Positions 31,282 through 40,660 are shown, numbered from the stretch's first letter. The stretch: 42,164 bases of DNA from Hyphomicrobiales bacterium (GCA_009377755.1 WHTM01000043.1:1-42164), one strand, 5' to 3'. Made by a program: numbers and translations. The notes: a model not told the origin generated them from the sequence alone.

Positions 31282-32484
31282 ATGTTCAAGAAACTCACCG
31301 CCCTCGCCCGATCCGGCCAATTCAACCTCGCCCTATACGTACCACTGCTGCTCAACACCATAGCGGTGCAGGCGGTCATTTCGATTACCCGCGTGACCAC
31401 GTCCTACCGGGCGGTCGAGCTCGACCTGCCGGTGGTCTGGATCGGTATCATCTCGGCGGCATTCGCGATCCTGCCGCTCGGGCTCGCGGTATGGGTCGGC
31501 CGCTTCCTCGACCGCGGGCATGACGCACGCGCCTGCTGGATCGGGGCCTCGTTGCTGGTCGCGGCTTGTGTGGGCTTCGTGGTCTGGCCCTCGGCATCCG
31601 GCCTGTTCGCCAGCAACGCCGTGCTCGGGGTCGGGCAACTGTTCATGATTGCCGGCCAACAGATGGTCTGCATCCGCTGCGCCCAGCCGAACCGGCTGGA
31701 GCAGGTGTTCGGCAACTACATGGTGGCGAACGCCGTTGGCCAGGGACTCGGGCCATATGTCGTCGGGCTGGTGGGGGGCGGCGCGACGCTGCCCCCGACG
31801 CAGCCGCTGTTCATGCTGGCGCTGGTGGCCGCGGCGTTGGCGCTCGCCTTCGCGCTGGCGCTGCGGCCGAGCCGCGCAGAGCGGGAGGCAGCAAAGGCCA
31901 GCGCGCCCATTCCGGTGCCCGAACTGCTGCGCATTCCCGGCCTGTACGCGCTGCTGGTGCTCAGCGTCATCAGCGTGACGGCGGGTGATCTGATCGTCAT
32001 CTATCTGCCGCTGATGGGGACCGAGCGCCACATCGACGTCGGCGACATCGGCATGCTGCTGGCGGTGCGGGCGATCGCCTCGATCGTAGCGCGGCTCCTG
32101 TATGCGCGCATGGTCGCCCTGACCGGCCGGCAGCCGCTGATGATCGCCAGCACGCTCGCGGCGACGTTGGCCTTCGCGGCGCTGGCGCTGCCGGCGCCAC
32201 TCATCGTGCTGGCGCTGGCAAACGTCGTGATCGGCTTCGCGCTCGGCCTGACGACGACGCTGACGCTGACCGGAACCCTCTCGCTGGTTCCGGCCGGAGC
32301 GCGCGGCACGGCCAATTCGCTGCGGCTGGTGGGAAACCGGATCGGCCAGCTCGTCTTGCCGATCGGTGCCGGCGCGGTTGCCACCGTCACCGGCGTGGGC
32401 GGCATCTTCGCGCTGGTCGCCGTGGGCCTCGCGGCCTCGGCGGTGGCCGCGCATATCAGCCGGCCGGGTCACCCGCCGGTCTGA
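31282..32484 (+). CDS. Major facilitator superfamily transporter
   Basis: A 400-aa protein with about 12 hydrophobic helices in two halves (long hydrophobic blocks from residue 15 to 195 and from 217 to 395), split by a basic loop (RPSRAEREAAKA). The loop between helices 2 and 3 reads WVGRFLDRGHDARA, the MFS motif-A region in a weak form. The N-terminal half contains a GQGLGPYVVGLVGG helix. There is no signal for substrate; drug or metabolite export by proton antiport is the usual role for this type. No ribosome binding site is obvious before the ATG. The gene lies downstream of the transporter fragment and ends near the twin palindromes. Confidence 0.88.
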   Translation: MFKKLTALARSGQFNLALYVPLLLNTIAVQAVISITRVTTSYRAVELDLPVVWIGIISAAFAILPLGLAVWVGRFLDRGHDARACWIGASLLVAACVGFVVWPSASGLFASNAVLGVGQLFMIAGQQMVCIRCAQPNRLEQVFGNYMVANAVGQGLGPYVVGLVGGGATLPPTQPLFMLALVAAALALAFALALRPSRAEREAAKASAPIPVPELLRIPGLYALLVLSVISVTAGDLIVIYLPLMGTERHIDVGDIGMLLAVRAIASIVARLLYARMVALTGRQPLMIASTLAATLAFAALALPAPLIVLALANVVIGFALGLTTTLTLTGTLSLVPAGARGTANSLRLVGNRIGQLVLPIGAGAVATVTGVGGIFALVAVGLAASAVAAHISRPGHPPV

Positions 32485-32520
32485 TCAAGTTCCCGATTAT
32501 CGAGCTTCGGATTCGGGACA

Positions 32521-32596
32521 CTAGTGGTCCGATTCTAACATTCGCATCCCATTTTGGCAGGCGCGTTTGCGAATGTTAGAATCGAAGGACCACTAG
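32521..32596. repeat. MITE-like palindromic element 1
   Basis: A 76-bp inverted repeat that begins CTAGTGG and ends CCACTAG. The left arm CTAGTGGTCC-GATTCTAACATTCGCA matches the right arm except for a 3-base bulge next to GGACC. About 20 bases lie between the arms. It shares its ends and the ACATTCGC core with element 2, which begins 14 bases later. Confidence 0.75.
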
Positions 32597-32610
32597 CAAG
32601 TATAAGTTTT

Positions 32611-32688
32611 CTAGTGGAGTTTGGATTTGACATTCGCTTCGTGAGTTCGCGGCCGGGTCGGTAGCGAATGTCAAATCCACTCCACTAG
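32611..32688. repeat. MITE-like palindromic element 2
   Basis: A 78-bp inverted repeat with the same ends (CTAGTGG and CCACTAG). The left arm CTAGTGGAGT-TT-GGATTTGACATTCGCT matches the right arm except for a 2-base bulge. It ends eight bases before the permease stop, between convergent genes, so it may also stop transcription from both sides. Confidence 0.75.
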
Positions 32689-32695
32689 CGAGCCT

Positions 32696-33538
32696 CTACG
32701 CCTCGGCACGGCTCCACGGGGCGATCCGGCGCTCGATCCATTTGAGTCCCGCCGTCAGCGTGATACCCAGGAACATCAGCAGGATCACCGGAACGAACGT
32801 CTTGTCCGTCTCGAAGATATGAGCGTAGCGGGTGATCATGTAACCAAGGCCGCTGATCGTGGTGTAGAACTCGGCAATCACCATGCCGACCAGCCCGCGC
32901 CCGATCGCAAGCCGAATGCCGGCCGCAATATACGGAAGCGCGAACGGCAGCAGCACGTCTTTCCACATCTGCCACTCGCTTGAGCGGAACGAGCGCGCAA
33001 CTTCGAGCATGTTCTTGTCGCATTCGCGAACGCCCTGATAGGTGTTGATCAGGATCGGGAACACGGCGAACAGAAATACCACGATCACCTTGGCCTGCAT
33101 GTAGATGCCGAACCACAGCACCAGCAGCGGCACCAGCGCGACCATGGGCGTCGAGTAAAGCGCATTGATCGGCAGGTCGAGCGCCCAGTCGATCGGCTTC
33201 ACGCGCGCCATCAGCACGGCCAGCGGAACACCGACTAGGATGGAAAAGCCGAGCCCGTAGAACAGTATCTGCATGCTCTCGGCGGCGTAATAAGGCAGTT
33301 CGCCGGTGACGAAGGTCAGTTCGTAAAACGCAACCGCGATTTTCGACGGGTAGGAGAAAAGAATCGGGCTGACCAGCGGGCCGGTCAGTTCCCACACAAC
33401 GAGGATGAAGACGAGAAACCCGTAGCGGTAAAACGTGCGCCGCTGCCAGAAGGGAACCTGGGCGATCTTGGTCGCGACCGGCATCGTTTGCTGGTCTACG
33501 GCAACACCACCGACGTGAGCTTCGTTGACAGCGCTCAT
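32696..33538 (-). CDS. ABC transporter permease, taurine/nitrate type (orphan)
   Basis: A 280-aa six-helix permease. The ATG at 33538 is preceded by GAGGGAG; a GTG one codon upstream is also possible. The N-terminal 30 residues are cytoplasmic. The EAA loop is RSFRSSEWQMWKDVLLPFALPYI. A binding protein gene lies upstream on the same strand (33801-34817), 262 bases away, so the two form a transport unit that lacks its own ATPase. The ATPase at 28348-29118 is the nearest candidate to complete it. The substrate is unknown. Confidence 0.9.
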   Translation of the reverse strand: MSAVNEAHVGGVAVDQQTMPVATKIAQVPFWQRRTFYRYGFLVFILVVWELTGPLVSPILFSYPSKIAVAFYELTFVTGELPYYAAESMQILFYGLGFSILVGVPLAVLMARVKPIDWALDLPINALYSTPMVALVPLLVLWFGIYMQAKVIVVFLFAVFPILINTYQGVRECDKNMLEVARSFRSSEWQMWKDVLLPFALPYIAAGIRLAIGRGLVGMVIAEFYTTISGLGYMITRYAHIFETDKTFVPVILLMFLGITLTAGLKWIERRIAPWSRAEA

Positions 33539-33610
33539 CACGATTGCTCCCTCGAATCGCCACGTGCGTTTGACTTTTCAAACGCCTTACTTGCCACTGC
33601 GTCCGACAAT

Positions 33611-33658
33611 ATCAAAGCCCGACGGCATCAAAGCCCGACGGCATCAAAGTCCGACGGC
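33611..33658. repeat. Short tandem repeat, three 16-bp units
   Basis: ATCAAAGCCCGACGGC occurs three times head to tail (33611-33626, 33627-33642, 33643-33658); the third unit has one change (GTCC for GCCC). It lies in the spacer between the binding protein and permease genes. It is not coding in the direction of the operon. Confidence 0.8.
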
Positions 33659-33800
33659 GACCGGCGGCCATCCTATCGCTCGACGCCAATACCCGATACT
33701 CAAACGTTGCGCAGGCCACGCCGCTTCTGCTTGTCCACATGTCGCGGATGGGCCGGACTACCCGGCAAACATCCGCCACGTCCTTCGATTCAGCCGCGGG

Positions 33801-34817
33801 CTACGACGCTTCCGGCGGGCAAACCGGGCCCTTCCATTCGCCGAGCTCCTTGAGCACCTCGTTGGCGAACGAAAGATCGACGATCTCCTCGTACTTCGGC
33901 GTCTTGCCCTTCGGGATATTGCCGACGCGTTCCATCAGGCTGGCGGTGCCGTTCACCCGCTTCGGCGACAGACCGTGATTGGCATCCCAGATGCACTTCT
34001 GCACCATGAGGTCGAGCGATTGCTCGGCAACATCCTTCGGCAAGTTTGTGTACTTGATGATGATCGGCAGCACCTTGGCCCGGTCGGTATAGATCAGCCT
34101 GGTCGCTTCAATATGACCCCGGACAAAGGCCTTGAGCGCGGCGGGCTTGTCCTTGATCAGCTTGTCCGTCACCGCCATGACGTTGTACAGATTGTCCGGC
34201 TGAATTTCCCACATTCGCGCGATGGCGTGCAGTCCTGGCACCTTCCGTTGCGCGATGATCTCCTGTTCGACGTGCAGCATCGCCGTGTCGACCTGATTGG
34301 CAATCAGCGCCGGCACGTCCTCGGTGGCGATGCTGACGAAGTTCACCTCCTTCGGATCGATTTTGGCGGCGCGCAGCACCCCGCGTGTCAGCACGTCGGC
34401 GAACCCGCCCGGCTCCTGGATGCCGATGCGCTTTCCCTTGAGATCGGCCATGGTCTTGATACTGGCCTGCACCACCATCGAGGCTTCGAGCTTGGGCATG
34501 TTCGCCAGGATCGCCTTGGTCGTCGCGCCCTTGGCGCGGCCGACGATCGAGAACGGGCCCGACGCCGAAGCGACATCGGCGCTGCCTGCCACCACGGCGC
34601 GGAAGGTATAGACGCCGCCGGCCAGCTCGACGACCTTGATCTCAAGTCCACCCTTCTTGAACAGGCCGAGGTCGTTGGCGATGTGCATCGGCATGTGCAC
34701 GATGTTCGGCGGCGTCGTGGGCATAGCGACGATGAGCTTGTGTTGTGCACTCGCGGTGCCAGGGACGGCAAGTGCGGCGGCGCCAAGACATGCCAACATC
34801 AGCGTTCGTAGTGACAT
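33801..34817 (-). CDS. ABC transporter substrate-binding protein (NMT1/TAXI-like)
   Basis: The ATG at 34817 follows GGGAGG. A signal peptide covers about 24 residues (SLRTLMLACLGAAALAV, cleavage after ASAQ). The mature part reads MPMHIANDLGLFKKGGLEIKVVEL, GSADVASASGP, DLKGKRIGIQEPGGFADVL and ALIANQVDTAMLH, the usual order of an NMT1/SsuA-like binding protein with two alpha/beta lobes. It should deliver its ligand to the permease downstream (32696-33538). Sequence is clearly different from the binding protein at 25383-26399, so the ligands probably differ. Confidence 0.88.
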   Translation of the reverse strand: MSLRTLMLACLGAAALAVPGTASAQHKLIVAMPTTPPNIVHMPMHIANDLGLFKKGGLEIKVVELAGGVYTFRAVVAGSADVASASGPFSIVGRAKGATTKAILANMPKLEASMVVQASIKTMADLKGKRIGIQEPGGFADVLTRGVLRAAKIDPKEVNFVSIATEDVPALIANQVDTAMLHVEQEIIAQRKVPGLHAIARMWEIQPDNLYNVMAVTDKLIKDKPAALKAFVRGHIEATRLIYTDRAKVLPIIIKYTNLPKDVAEQSLDLMVQKCIWDANHGLSPKRVNGTASLMERVGNIPKGKTPKYEEIVDLSFANEVLKELGEWKGPVCPPEAS

Positions 34818-35181
34818 CGTTTCCTCCCGGGTGTCCGACCTGTTTGAACAGATGGAATCGATTTTCGCGTTTTGCGGCCCTGCGGTCGTCTGAACGGTAT
34901 TAGCGTAGCAAGGCTGCGGGGCATTCCATCGCTACTCATCGTGCCAGATTGTCGCAGTGACTGCAAAATCACTTTGTCCTCACGGCACCGATCGCGATCG
35001 CGCCGGCGTCCGATGGCCAGCAACGCTGGAGCCTGAACGTCTGTTGATCGGACTTTGGCCATCCGGCAACAACGGCCTTCCGATAACCCCTTATGCCCGC
35101 CAGTTGTCGTGAAGGCTCGCCCAACACCCAACTGTGGTCATGGTGCCCGGCTCGCGTCTTCGATGCGTCCGGGACCGCCTA
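34818..35181. other. Intergenic region, promoter of binding protein gene expected
   Basis: A gap of 364 bases between the RND pump stop and the binding protein start. I see no open frame with coding character and no RNA gene. A short dyad, GCAGT-g-ACTGC, lies at 34955-34965. The promoter for the minus-strand binding protein gene should be in the right part of its upstream sequence, but no box is clear enough to call. Confidence 0.35.
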
Positions 35182-38100
35182 CTACTCCGCCGCCACCGCG
35201 CGTGGACGTTCGGTCGGCTCGGGCACCGCCTCGAGCTGCGGCTCGAGACGCAGCTTGAGCATGCGGTCGAAGCGGTCGAGATAGATGTAGACGACCGGCG
35301 TGATGTAGAGCGTGAGCAGCTGCGACAGCAGCAGACCGCCGACCACGGCGACACCGAGCGGCTGGCGCAGCTCGGCTCCCGCGCCGGCGCCGAGCGCAAT
35401 CGGCAGCACGCCGAAGATCGCCGCGAAGGTCGTCATCATGATCGGGCGGAAACGCAGCAGCGCCGCCTCGCGGATTGCGGCCTCGGCGCTCAAGCCCACG
35501 CGCCGCCGCTCGATCGCGAAGTCGACCATCATGATGGCGTTCTTCTTGACGATTCCGACCAGCATGACGATGCCGATCATGGCGATAACGCTGAGGTCCA
35601 TCTTGAACAGAAGCAGCGTCAGCAACGCGCCGATGCCGGCCGACGGCAAGCCGGAGATGATGGTGATCGGGTGGATGAAACTCTCGTAGAGAATACCAAG
35701 CACCACAAAGGCAGCGAATACCGCCGCAAGGATCAGCACGCCCTGCCCCCTCAGCGATTCCTGGAAAACCTGCGCCGTGCCCTGGAATCCTGTCGCAATC
35801 GTCGCCGGCAGGTTGAACTCGCGTTCGACCTGCTGGATACGCGTGACGGCATCACCCAGCGACGTCCCGGGCGCCAGATTGAATGAGATGGTGACGGCCG
35901 GCTGCTGCCCTTGGTGATTGACCTGCAGGGGACCAACGCTCGGCGACAGATGCGCCACGGCACCGAGCGGAATGGAATGGCCGTTCGCCGCCTTGAGGCG
36001 TAGGCGGGATAGGTCGGTGGGGCTCTGCTGCTGTTCGGGAAGGCTCTCCAGGATCACCTGATAGTCGTTGGAGGCCGTGTAGATAGTCGCAACCTGCCGG
36101 GTGCCGAAGGCATTGAACAGCTCCTGCCGCACTTGGTCGACGCTGATGCCGTACACGGCCGCCTTCTCGCGGTCGATCTCGACCCGCATCTGCGGGTTCT
36201 TTACGTAGAGATCCGTGGTGACATCGAGCAGGCCCGGCAGTCCCGCGATTTTGTCGCGCAGTTGCGGCGCCATTGTGTAAAGCGCCTCGGTCTCGCTGGA
36301 CTGCAGTGTATACTGGTACTCGCTCTTGGAGAGACGGCCACCGATGTTGATGTTCTGGATGCTCTGGAAGAACACCTGCATGCCGGTGACCTGGCTGGCG
36401 GTGCGCCGCAGCCGTCCTATCACCACGCCTGCGGCATCGCGCTCCCTCTTCGGCTTGAGGGCGACCAGCATGCGTCCCTGGTTGTTGGTCTGATTCGGCC
36501 CGCCGACGCCGACGGTGGAGTTGACGTAGTCCACGGCCGGGTCGTTGCGGACGATCTCGGCGACCTTGCGCTGGCGCTCGACCATCGCAGGGAACGAGAT
36601 ATCGGAAACCGCCTCGGTCACACCGAGCAGATAGCCGGTGTCCTCGCGCGGGAAGAAGCCCTTCGGCACCACGACATAGAGATAGGCGGCGGCGCCGAGC
36701 GTTGCGAATGTGATCAGCAGCATGAACGCCTTGCCGGCGATGGCCTTGTCCAGCGACCATTCGTAGGCCTTCAGCCAGCCGTTGAACATCGCTTCGAACC
36801 AGCGCAGCACGAAGAACGGCCTGCGCTCGTTCTCGTGGTGGCCGCGCAGCACGCGCGCGCACAGCATCGGCGTCAGCGTCAGCGAGACGAAGCCGGAGAC
36901 GATGATCGCGACCGAAATGGAGACGGCAAACTCGCGGAAGACGCGGCCGACGATGCCGCCCATCAGCAGCACCGGAATGAATACCGCGATCAACGAGAAG
37001 GTGATCGAGATGATGGTGAAGCTGATCTCGCGGGCGCCCTTGAGCGCCGCCTCGAACGGACGCATGCCGCCTTCGATGTGCCGAACGATGTTTTCCAGCA
37101 TGACGATGGCATCGTCGACGACGAAGCCGACGGAAAGCGTCAGCGCCAGAAGCGTCATGTTGTTGATGGAGAAACCGAGCGCGTACATCGCCGCGAACGT
37201 GCCGATCAGCGAGATCGGAACCGCCAGCGCCGGGATGATCGTCGCCGACACCGTCCGCAGGAACAGGAAGATGACCATGACCACCAGGCAGAACGCGATC
37301 ATCAAGTGTCCCTGCACATCGCGGACCGATTCACGCACCGAGATCGAGCGGTCGAGCAGCGTCTGCATCTCGACGGAGGCCGGGACCTGTGCCCGGAACA
37401 TCGGCATCTTGGCCTTGACCAAGTCCACGACTTCGACGGTATTGGCGTCCGGCTGACGCTGGATCGCCAGCACGATCGCGCGGCTGTCGTTGAACCAGCT
37501 CGCCACCTTGTCGTTCTCGACGCTGTCGATGACGCGCGCGATCTCGTTGAGCCGCACCGGTGCGCCGTTGCGCCAGGCCACCACCACGTTGCGGTACTCG
37601 GTCGCCTTCTCCATCGCGCCTGTAGCGACGAGCGTGATGTCGCGGTCCGGGCCCGACAGCGTCCCGACCGGCACATTTGAGTTGGCCTTGCTCACCGCCG
37701 AACGCACGTCGTCGAGCGAAATGCCGCGCGCCGCCGCCTTGACTGCGTCAACCTGCACGCGGACGGCAAATTTCTGTCCGCCGTAGACGAGCACCTGCGC
37801 GACACCGGGAAGCTGGGAAATCTGCTGCGCCAGCAGTGTCTCCCCGTACTCATGCACCGTCGACAGCGGCAGTGTCGCCGATCGCAGCGAAATATAGAGG
37901 ACGGGAAAGTCGCCGGGATTGACCTTGCGGAAGAACGGCGGGGTCGTCATCTCCGGCGGCAGCCGGCGCTGCGCGGTGGAGAGCGCAGTCTGTACGTCGA
38001 GCGCCGCGCTGTCGATATCGCGGCTCAGGTCAAACTGGACGGTGATCCGGGTATTGCCGAGCGACGATTGCGACGTCATCGAGGAAATGCCGGAGATGGT

Positions 38101-38316
38101 CGAGAACTGCCGCTCGATCGGCGCCGCGACCGATGCGGCCATGGTCTCCGGGCTCGCGCCGGGAAGCGTTGCCGTCACCGAGATGGTCGGGAAATCAACC
38201 CGCGGCAACGCCGCGACCGGAAGAAGCTGATAGGCGAAGGCGCCGAAGGCCACAATCGAGGCGGTGATGAGCGTGGTCATCACCGGTCGACGAATGCAGG
38301 TCTCCGAAAGTGACAT
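35182..38316 (-). CDS. RND efflux transporter permease (MdtB/MdtC-like, HAE1 family)
   Basis: A 1044-aa inner-membrane pump of full length. The N-terminal helix (RRPVMTTLITASIVAFGAFAY) opens a periplasmic domain with the mark LPRVDFPTISVTATLPGASPETM. The proton-relay acids are in the helix GFVVDDAIVMLENIVRH. The second half repeats the fold (GFFPREDTGYLLG, VGIVKKNAIMMVDFA). It would export drugs, bile-salt-like compounds or lipophilic acids through a tripartite complex. The adaptor gene lies upstream with a one-base gap. No outer-membrane channel (TolC type) is in the window, so one must be supplied from elsewhere. Confidence 0.95.
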   Translation of the reverse strand: MSLSETCIRRPVMTTLITASIVAFGAFAYQLLPVAALPRVDFPTISVTATLPGASPETMAASVAAPIERQFSTISGISSMTSQSSLGNTRITVQFDLSRDIDSAALDVQTALSTAQRRLPPEMTTPPFFRKVNPGDFPVLYISLRSATLPLSTVHEYGETLLAQQISQLPGVAQVLVYGGQKFAVRVQVDAVKAAARGISLDDVRSAVSKANSNVPVGTLSGPDRDITLVATGAMEKATEYRNVVVAWRNGAPVRLNEIARVIDSVENDKVASWFNDSRAIVLAIQRQPDANTVEVVDLVKAKMPMFRAQVPASVEMQTLLDRSISVRESVRDVQGHLMIAFCLVVMVIFLFLRTVSATIIPALAVPISLIGTFAAMYALGFSINNMTLLALTLSVGFVVDDAIVMLENIVRHIEGGMRPFEAALKGAREISFTIISITFSLIAVFIPVLLMGGIVGRVFREFAVSISVAIIVSGFVSLTLTPMLCARVLRGHHENERRPFFVLRWFEAMFNGWLKAYEWSLDKAIAGKAFMLLITFATLGAAAYLYVVVPKGFFPREDTGYLLGVTEAVSDISFPAMVERQRKVAEIVRNDPAVDYVNSTVGVGGPNQTNNQGRMLVALKPKRERDAAGVVIGRLRRTASQVTGMQVFFQSIQNINIGGRLSKSEYQYTLQSSETEALYTMAPQLRDKIAGLPGLLDVTTDLYVKNPQMRVEIDREKAAVYGISVDQVRQELFNAFGTRQVATIYTASNDYQVILESLPEQQQSPTDLSRLRLKAANGHSIPLGAVAHLSPSVGPLQVNHQGQQPAVTISFNLAPGTSLGDAVTRIQQVEREFNLPATIATGFQGTAQVFQESLRGQGVLILAAVFAAFVVLGILYESFIHPITIISGLPSAGIGALLTLLLFKMDLSVIAMIGIVMLVGIVKKNAIMMVDFAIERRRVGLSAEAAIREAALLRFRPIMMTTFAAIFGVLPIALGAGAGAELRQPLGVAVVGGLLLSQLLTLYITPVVYIYLDRFDRMLKLRLEPQLEAVPEPTERPRAVAAE

Positions 38317-38317
38317 G

Positions 38318-39541
38318 TCAGGCCCCCGCCTTCCTGTTGCGTACGCTCACCTTGGTGCCGTTGCCGAGCAGAAGCTGCCCGTCGGTCGCAACCAGTTCGC
38401 CGGGTGCAAGGCCCGATTCGACGACGCTCTCGTGATCGATGGTGCGCGCGACCTTCACCTGCCGCACCTCCGCCGTGGCGTTCTTGATAACGAAAACGTA
38501 GGTGCCGGCCTGGCCGGTCTGCACCGCCAGCGATGGAACGGCGACCGCATCCTCCACCCGCAACATCAGGTCCGTGGTCACCAGCGTTCCCGGCCACAGC
38601 ATCTCGTCGGCGTTCGGCATGGTCGCGCGGATCATCACCATGCCGGTGGTGGCGTCGACGGCATTCTCGATCATCGTCACTTGTCCGGTGGCGCGCTTGG
38701 TCTCGCCGGGAACCGCGACCGACACCGTCGCCTTTCCCTCGGCGAACGCCACGCGGACGTCGGGCAGATCCCTCTGCGGGACGGTGAACGAGACGTAGAC
38801 CGGTGAGATCTGGTTGATCGTCGCGAGCGGCGTGGTGTCGGCGGGCCGCACGAAATTGCCGGCCTTGACATTGGCGGCGCTGATGCGGCCGGCGATCGGG
38901 GAGCGGATCGAGCAGTAGCCGAGCTGGACCCGAAGATTCTCTCGCTTGGCGGTGTTGGAATTGACGGCCGCGGTCAGGACGTTGACCTGGGTGCGGCTGT
39001 TGCTGACCTGGACCTGGGTGGCCGCGTTCTTGGCAACGAGCTCGATATAGCGTTCGAGATCGCGCCTGCTTTGCTCGAGTTGCGCGTTGGCGCTGGCGAT
39101 GACCGCCTCGACCTCCTGGATCTGCGCCTCGATGTGGCGTCCGTCCAAGGTGAACAGGAGGTCGCCTTTCTTCACCATCGCACCGTCGGCAAAGTGTACG
39201 CCGGTGATGGTCGTTTCCAGGCGCGCCTTGACGGCGACGCTCGCGATCGGCGTCACGTTGCCGAGCGCGTGGATCCGCACCGGCACCTTCTTTCGGACCG
39301 CCGCGGTCACGTCGACGGGAACGACGCGGGCCGCCTGCGGATTGGGAGCCTGCGCGACGGCCGGCTGCGGACTCCACAGTCCGCGCATCCAGGCAACGAC
39401 GTCGTCGACCGACCTCACCGACTGCAGCCGGCGTGCCAGCGCGGTTACGTCGTCAGCAGATCGGACTCCTTGTGTGTAAGCAACACCGCCGGCCAGGACG
39501 AGAGCCGCCACCACCCCAATGACGAAATGTCTTGCTCGCAT
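38318..39541 (-). CDS. RND efflux periplasmic adaptor (HlyD/MFP family)
   Basis: From the ATG at 39541 the protein has 407 residues; the open frame starts at a TTG at 39610 but the ATG begins just before the membrane segment (RHFVIGVVAALVLAGGVAY, residues 4-22). After a linker come the lipoyl half-motifs (VPVRIHALGNVTPIASVAVKARL and SPIAGRISAANVKAGNFV), a helical hairpin between them (AQLEQSRRDLERYIELVAKNAATQVQ), and a beta-barrel domain. It bridges the inner pump and an outer-membrane channel. The stop is followed after one base by the pump ATG, so the two are co-translated. Confidence 0.94.
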   Translation of the reverse strand: MRARHFVIGVVAALVLAGGVAYTQGVRSADDVTALARRLQSVRSVDDVVAWMRGLWSPQPAVAQAPNPQAARVVPVDVTAAVRKKVPVRIHALGNVTPIASVAVKARLETTITGVHFADGAMVKKGDLLFTLDGRHIEAQIQEVEAVIASANAQLEQSRRDLERYIELVAKNAATQVQVSNSRTQVNVLTAAVNSNTAKRENLRVQLGYCSIRSPIAGRISAANVKAGNFVRPADTTPLATINQISPVYVSFTVPQRDLPDVRVAFAEGKATVSVAVPGETKRATGQVTMIENAVDATTGMVMIRATMPNADEMLWPGTLVTTDLMLRVEDAVAVPSLAVQTGQAGTYVFVIKNATAEVRQVKVARTIDHESVVESGLAPGELVATDGQLLLGNGTKVSVRNRKAGA

Positions 39542-39759
39542 CCCTGATGTCGATCCGGGCGCCTGGCCCGAAACTCCCTGGTTCCCCGCAATCGGCGCCC
39601 CGGAACGCAATGCGCATTTTGCCAGATGCCAATTTTAGCACATTCGGCGAAATCTGTGCATTCTTCGCCGGTTGTTTAAACACCGGACTTCCGGCAATCA
39701 TGCGCTGTCTTGTTTTATGCGGAATTGTGCGCCGACGATATAAACACAGTGTAAATTCA

Positions 39760-40542
39760 ATGCGGATCGCAAGCTGGAACGTCAATTCGATCAAGCAGCG
39801 GCTCGACCACCTGCTCAGGTGGCTCGAAGCCGAGCAGCCTGACGTCGTCTGCCTCCAGGAAACCAAGTGCGTCGACGACGCGTTCCCGCGCGAGCCCATC
39901 GAGGCGCTCGGCTATAATGTTGCGGTGCACGGACAGAAGGCCTTCAACGGCGTCGCCATCCTCTCCAAGGTGCCGTTCGAGGTGACGCCGCGCCTGCCCG
40001 GCGACGACGGCGACGACCATGCCCGCTTCATCGAGGCGACGGTGGCCGCCGGCGGCGGCATTGTTCGCGTCGCGGGCCTCTATCTGCCCAACGGCAACCC
40101 ACCAAATACCGACAAATATTCCTACAAACTCAACTGGATGGACAGGCTTCTTGCCTATCTGCACGAGCGTCTGGCAATGGAAGAGCCGCTGGTGCTTGTG
40201 GGCGATTTCAACGTCATCCCGGCCGCCGCGGACGCGGCCGACCCGGGAGCCTGGGCGAACGACGCGCTGTACCTGCCGCAGACCCGGGAGAAGTTTCGTG
40301 CGTTGACCAACCTCGGCATGACCGAGGCGATCCGCGCCGCCAGCGACGCGCCCGGCCTCTACACCTTCTGGGACTACCAGGCCGGGGCCTGGCAGCGGAA
40401 CAAGGGCATCCGCATCGACCACCTGCTGCTGTCGCCGCAGGCCGCCGACCGGCTCACCGGCACCGGGATTCACAAATACGTGCGCGCCTGGGACAAGCCC
40501 TCCGACCACGTGCCGGTGTGGGCGGAGCTGGCGCTGGACTAG
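39760..40542 (+). CDS. xthA: Exodeoxyribonuclease III
   Basis: The ATG at 39760 gives 260 residues, the family length; the frame is open far upstream but those residues are unlike the family. It is an AP endonuclease and 3'-5' exonuclease in base excision repair. Motifs: Asn7 (SWNVNS), Glu34 (LQETKC), GDFNVIP with the catalytic Asp and Asn, IDHLLLS, and Asp249-His250 in SDHVPVW. All catalytic residues are present. It is divergent from the RND operon (start codons about 220 bases apart), so that spacer should contain both promoters. The ribosome binding site is weak. Confidence 0.96.
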   Translation: MRIASWNVNSIKQRLDHLLRWLEAEQPDVVCLQETKCVDDAFPREPIEALGYNVAVHGQKAFNGVAILSKVPFEVTPRLPGDDGDDHARFIEATVAAGGGIVRVAGLYLPNGNPPNTDKYSYKLNWMDRLLAYLHERLAMEEPLVLVGDFNVIPAAADAADPGAWANDALYLPQTREKFRALTNLGMTEAIRAASDAPGLYTFWDYQAGAWQRNKGIRIDHLLLSPQAADRLTGTGIHKYVRAWDKPSDHVPVWAELALD

Positions 40543-40637
40543 CCCGAAGGTTCTGGCGCAGGCAGTCATGTCGAGGGTCGGGTAGCCACGCTGCTTCTGG
40601 ACCGTGTGGTTCCGGCTTGACTAAGCGGAAACATATC

Positions 40638-40660
40638 TAGATATTAGAGGCTAGTATCTA
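40638..40660. promoter_or_regulatory. Dyad upstream of the SnoaL-like gene, candidate TetR-family operator
   Basis: TAGATATTA-gaggc-TAGTATCTA is a 23-bp dyad with eight of nine arm positions matching. It overlaps the perfect 12-bp palindrome ATATCTAGATAT (40633-40644). The stretch is AT-rich within a GC-rich region, as expected for a promoter. The only regulator nearby is the TetR-like gene at 41347. Confidence 0.45.

Noticed and set aside
31333-32472. 379-codon minus-strand frame opposite the MFS gene
   Set aside because: Composition is dominated by Arg, Gln, His and Asp, as expected for the reverse of a membrane protein gene.
33611-33658. A short CRISPR-like array
   Set aside because: The 16-bp units are directly adjacent with no spacers.
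3525-34811. Long plus-strand open frames opposite minus-strand genes (for example 33525-34811, 36133-37680, 23771-25246)
   Set aside because: High GC content leaves antisense frames open; their products are rich in His, Arg and Gln and match no family, while the opposite strand encodes clear genes.
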